Below are positions 61,779-64,000 of a DNA stretch of 64,000 nucleotides, piece after piece. How positions within the stretch are numbered: the stretch's first letter is position 1; every line of letters starts with the position of its first letter. This DNA comes from an uncultured Clostridia bacterium. Lineage in GTDB: Bacteria; Bacillota; Clostridia; Christensenellales; Aristaeellaceae. The stretch is taken from NCBI GenBank assembly GCA_934663595.1, contig CAKUKM010000005.1, forward strand, positions 62,001 through 126,000, written 5' to 3'. The notes below the pieces were generated by a model that was not told where the DNA came from, ran no database searches, and was given only the letters and a program-made list of their open reading frames with translations. The translations under genes were made by a program, and so were the position numbers.

Positions 61779-63845
61779 TTAGATATCCAGCGCCTTTCTG
61801 GCTGCGTCCAGCGGATTGTTGTAGAATATCGGCTGCACATTTTCCGTCAGCTCCGGAGGCAGATTTATCAGATCCTTCAGGCTCTCTCTAGGCAACAGCA
61901 GACGGCGCGCGCCTGCGTTTTCCGCCACGCGCAGAATGCTTTCCAGATTCGTGACCTCGCTCATGGTGCCCGAGTACTTCACTTCGCCAACGATGACCAG
62001 AGATTCCACAACCGGCCGCTCCGCCAGCGCGCTGCACAGGCCCACCCATTCGGCAACGGAAATCTCCGCGCAGCCGCCGCGGCTCTGCAAATCGTTGAAA
62101 TACATGAAATAGTCCCTGTCGCTGATGCGCACGCCCGGAATAATGCTCTTGGCGTTGTTCTCAAAACAGACCCACGCCGACTTCAGGCTTTCCTTCATCG
62201 GGCGGTTGAAATTGCTCACACCCTGTTGATCGAATTTGCCCGTGCCGCGCACCGTCTTGTTTTCCAGCCGGTAGACGGACATCTCGCCGTCCGCCTGATT
62301 GGCACCGATGGTAAATACGTGGCCCGCCGGCAGCTTCTGCGCGGGAATCAGCGTTCCACTGCTCTGCTCGCTGACGCCCACGATGGTCTCGCCGCCGTCC
62401 TGATCCACATATCCCAGCTCCACATCTGCAAATTCCACGCCCGCCATGATCTTGAGCTGCTCCTTTACGCGGCGACGTCCCTCGATCGCGTACTGCAGCA
62501 GGCTCTCCAGCTCCTCGCGGGTCGCGCGTTTATCCGGAAACAGCAGCTTGATCAGGCCGGACATCGTTTTGCGCACGGCGATCTCGTCGCGCTTGTTGAA
62601 ATTGCCGTTCAGGCGGAAGTATTCGTCGAGCACGTGCGTGTAATCCATGCGCCGCATGCCGCGGGTAAACTCCGCGAGGCAATCGGTAATCAGGCCGTAT
62701 TTCCCGGTCAACAGCTCCGAGCGCATCTTCGGAATCTCCCAGCCGGGCAGATAGTAGTGAATGCGGTCAAAGAACGCACTGTCGTTGTTAAACTCCGGCG
62801 GGAAAGGACTGAACAGGTGCGTCACCTTCAGAAGATTCTGCACCGAGTCGTTGATATTGCCGACGAACACCATCGACGCGTCGGCGTTGATCATGTCCCG
62901 CCCGCGGGCGAACGATCCGGAGGCCATGTAGTCCTTCATGATCTGAATCGCGTCCTGATCGCGGAAATGCATGCCCGCCACCTCGTCGAAGGCCACGCAG
63001 TCCCAATGTCCTACCAGACCCACGCGCCGCGCCGAAAGCGAATAAAAGAGATTGGCGGTCGTAGTCTGTCCGCCGCTCATCAGGATGGAATACGGTGAAA
63101 TTTCCTTATACAGATGGCTTTTGCCGGTGCCGCGCGGGCCCAGCTCGCAGAGATTGTAATTGTGCTCCACCAGCGGAACCATGCGCTCGAGGAAATGCAG
63201 CTTCTCCTTTTCGCTCAGCGCGTCCGGTTCGAGGCCCTCCGTGCGCAGCAGCATATCCATCCATTCCTCCGTGGAAAAGTTTTTGCGCTGGTCGATAATG
63301 TCGTTCAGATCCAGATTCGGCAGCTGAATCGGCTTTAGACTGACAATTCGAAACGGCGAATCCTCCGGCCCGCGCTTTCTCTTCTTGCGCTTTTCATCCT
63401 GAAAGGAATCGTCCTTGTAGGTATACGAAATGCGGGCAATGCACCAGATGCCGCCCATCAGGATCTTCGTATAATTCACCGCGTATTCGCTCTGAATCAC
63501 GAACGGCTCAATCTCCAGATTGGCAAAACTCGCGACGTAGTAATCGTTGTATTCGTCCAGATGCGCGGAGATCTTGTCGATCACCGTGTATTCGCCGCGC
63601 TCGCGGATCATCGATTTGATCTTTTCGCTCTCCTCCGGACGCACATAGTTTTCAGAAAGAATCCTGCGTATTTTTTCAACGCCGGCCGCGATTGCCATCT
63701 CGTCGTCCGTCGCACAATACATGCCCAGCAGGTATTCCAGAACGAACGTCGGCACGTTTGCGCCGCGCTTGAGCATGGCGGTCAAATCCTTGCGGACAAT
63801 CTTTCCAGGAAAGCAATCGACGATCTTTCGATCCAAAGCATCCAT
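61779..63845 (-). CDS. BrxL-like (Lon-related) AAA+ protein
   Basis: 688 residues from the ATG at 63845, 7 nt after GGAGG; BrxL proteins are about this size. The N-terminal block (FPGKIVRKDL at 12-21, VPTFVLEYLLGMYCATDDE at 31-49) is characteristic of BrxL. Walker A GPRGTGKS (236-243), Walker B CVAFDEVA (283-290), sensor VFVGNIND. The C-terminal Lon-like domain lacks the Ser-Lys dyad: the GPSAG position reads GGCAE and the lysine position is not Lys, so proteolysis is doubtful. A basic stretch KRKKRKRGP lies at 152-160. BrxL is part of BREX phage defence, but no other BREX gene is visible here. Confidence 0.85.
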   Translation of the reverse strand: MDALDRKIVDCFPGKIVRKDLTAMLKRGANVPTFVLEYLLGMYCATDDEMAIAAGVEKIRRILSENYVRPEESEKIKSMIRERGEYTVIDKISAHLDEYNDYYVASFANLEIEPFVIQSEYAVNYTKILMGGIWCIARISYTYKDDSFQDEKRKKRKRGPEDSPFRIVSLKPIQLPNLDLNDIIDQRKNFSTEEWMDMLLRTEGLEPDALSEKEKLHFLERMVPLVEHNYNLCELGPRGTGKSHLYKEISPYSILMSGGQTTTANLFYSLSARRVGLVGHWDCVAFDEVAGMHFRDQDAIQIMKDYMASGSFARGRDMINADASMVFVGNINDSVQNLLKVTHLFSPFPPEFNNDSAFFDRIHYYLPGWEIPKMRSELLTGKYGLITDCLAEFTRGMRRMDYTHVLDEYFRLNGNFNKRDEIAVRKTMSGLIKLLFPDKRATREELESLLQYAIEGRRRVKEQLKIMAGVEFADVELGYVDQDGGETIVGVSEQSSGTLIPAQKLPAGHVFTIGANQADGEMSVYRLENKTVRGTGKFDQQGVSNFNRPMKESLKSAWVCFENNAKSIIPGVRISDRDYFMYFNDLQSRGGCAEISVAEWVGLCSALAERPVVESLVIVGEVKYSGTMSEVTNLESILRVAENAGARRLLLPRESLKDLINLPPELTENVQPIFYNNPLDAARKALDI

Positions 63846-64000
63846 ATCATTTCCTCCAGTATAGTTAAATCTGCGCTCCTGGGATTCGATAACCGCGCGC
63901 GGAAGCGGCGCATGCTGCGGTTCCTCCACCTTTTTGCGCACATCGCGAAGCGCGCTCCCCAGAACATACGCGCCGATCGCCTTCGCCGCGTAATAGCCCG
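63846..64000 (-). other. Coding-like frame in phase with the BrxL-like gene, open to the right edge
   Basis: The minus-strand frame reads YYAAKAIGAYVLGSALRD then VRKKVEEPQHAPLPRAVIES and enters the BrxL start with no stop. Codon use resembles real coding sequence. It could be the C-terminus of an upstream gene fused to BrxL, an N-terminal extension of BrxL, or chance. No convincing promoter was seen here. Confidence 0.4.

Overview
The window comes from a GC-rich (roughly 60% by eye) Gram-positive bacterium of the Clostridia type. Promoters match the sigma-A consensus (TTGACA-17-TATAAT class), most genes carry a GGAGG-type ribosome binding site, and the purine genes are run by a Firmicutes-type PurR with PurBox operators. 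BspA-type leucine-rich repeats, bacterial Ig-like domains, an intracellular GH51 arabinofuranosidase and an ABC sugar importer without its own ATPase suggest a gut or other anaerobic habitat. I cannot name the genus. No rRNA, tRNA, CRISPR array, insertion sequence or integrase was seen.

Layout. 1-3659: the N-terminal part of a large secreted Ig-like repeat protein (minus strand, C-terminus outside the window). 3831-10450: a MATE pump with a structured leader, then a minus-strand run moxR - DUF58 - DUF4129-like - dapA - trmH-like. 10461-21835: an eight-gene purine operon purE-C-F-M-N/O-H-D-L with its own promoter, PurBoxes and terminator. 21836-25841: purR followed by three M42 aminopeptidase genes. 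25926-28238: murC and a lipoprotein. 28281-32140: an acetyltransferase and a sugar ABC importer. 32205-35091: purA-purB with a PurBox pair. 35102-37018: an ABC-F ribosome-protection-type ATPase behind an attenuator-like leader. 37106-39987: a DUF2201/VWA protein with its MoxR-like ATPase. 39984-46319: a zinc alcohol dehydrogenase divergent from an AraC regulator, an M19 dipeptidase, a TVP38 membrane protein, a GH25 lysozyme, a small unknown protein and a YeiH-type exporter. 46323-55396: pgi, a DUF3810 metalloprotease, an SGNH esterase, a small secreted protein, GH51, an SDR divergent from LysR, and a CNNM/HlyC-type transporter with a structured leader. 55741-64000: a minus-strand operon of unusual proteins: a BrxL-like AAA+ protein, a 1118-residue protein joining BspA repeats, two RNA-polymerase-alpha-CTD-like domains and a sigma-region-4-like helix, a ParB-like protein and a zinc-ribbon protein.

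How the genes work together. The window holds nearly all of de novo purine synthesis to IMP plus both steps from IMP to AMP (purA, purB), together with the regulator PurR. PurBox-like pairs with a conserved spacing lie upstream of purE, purR and purA. Three features of the pathway stand out: PurF lacks the N-terminal catalytic cysteine, PurH lacks its cyclohydrolase half, and an archaeal-type IMP cyclohydrolase (PurO) is joined in frame to PurN across a preserved internal ribosome binding site.

The strongest candidate for an undescribed system is the operon at 55741-64000. It carries a BREX-type BrxL homologue without any other recognisable BREX gene inside the window, next to a large transcription-factor-like fusion and a ParB-like protein. 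It could be a defence or plasmid-like module; the right half lies outside the window.
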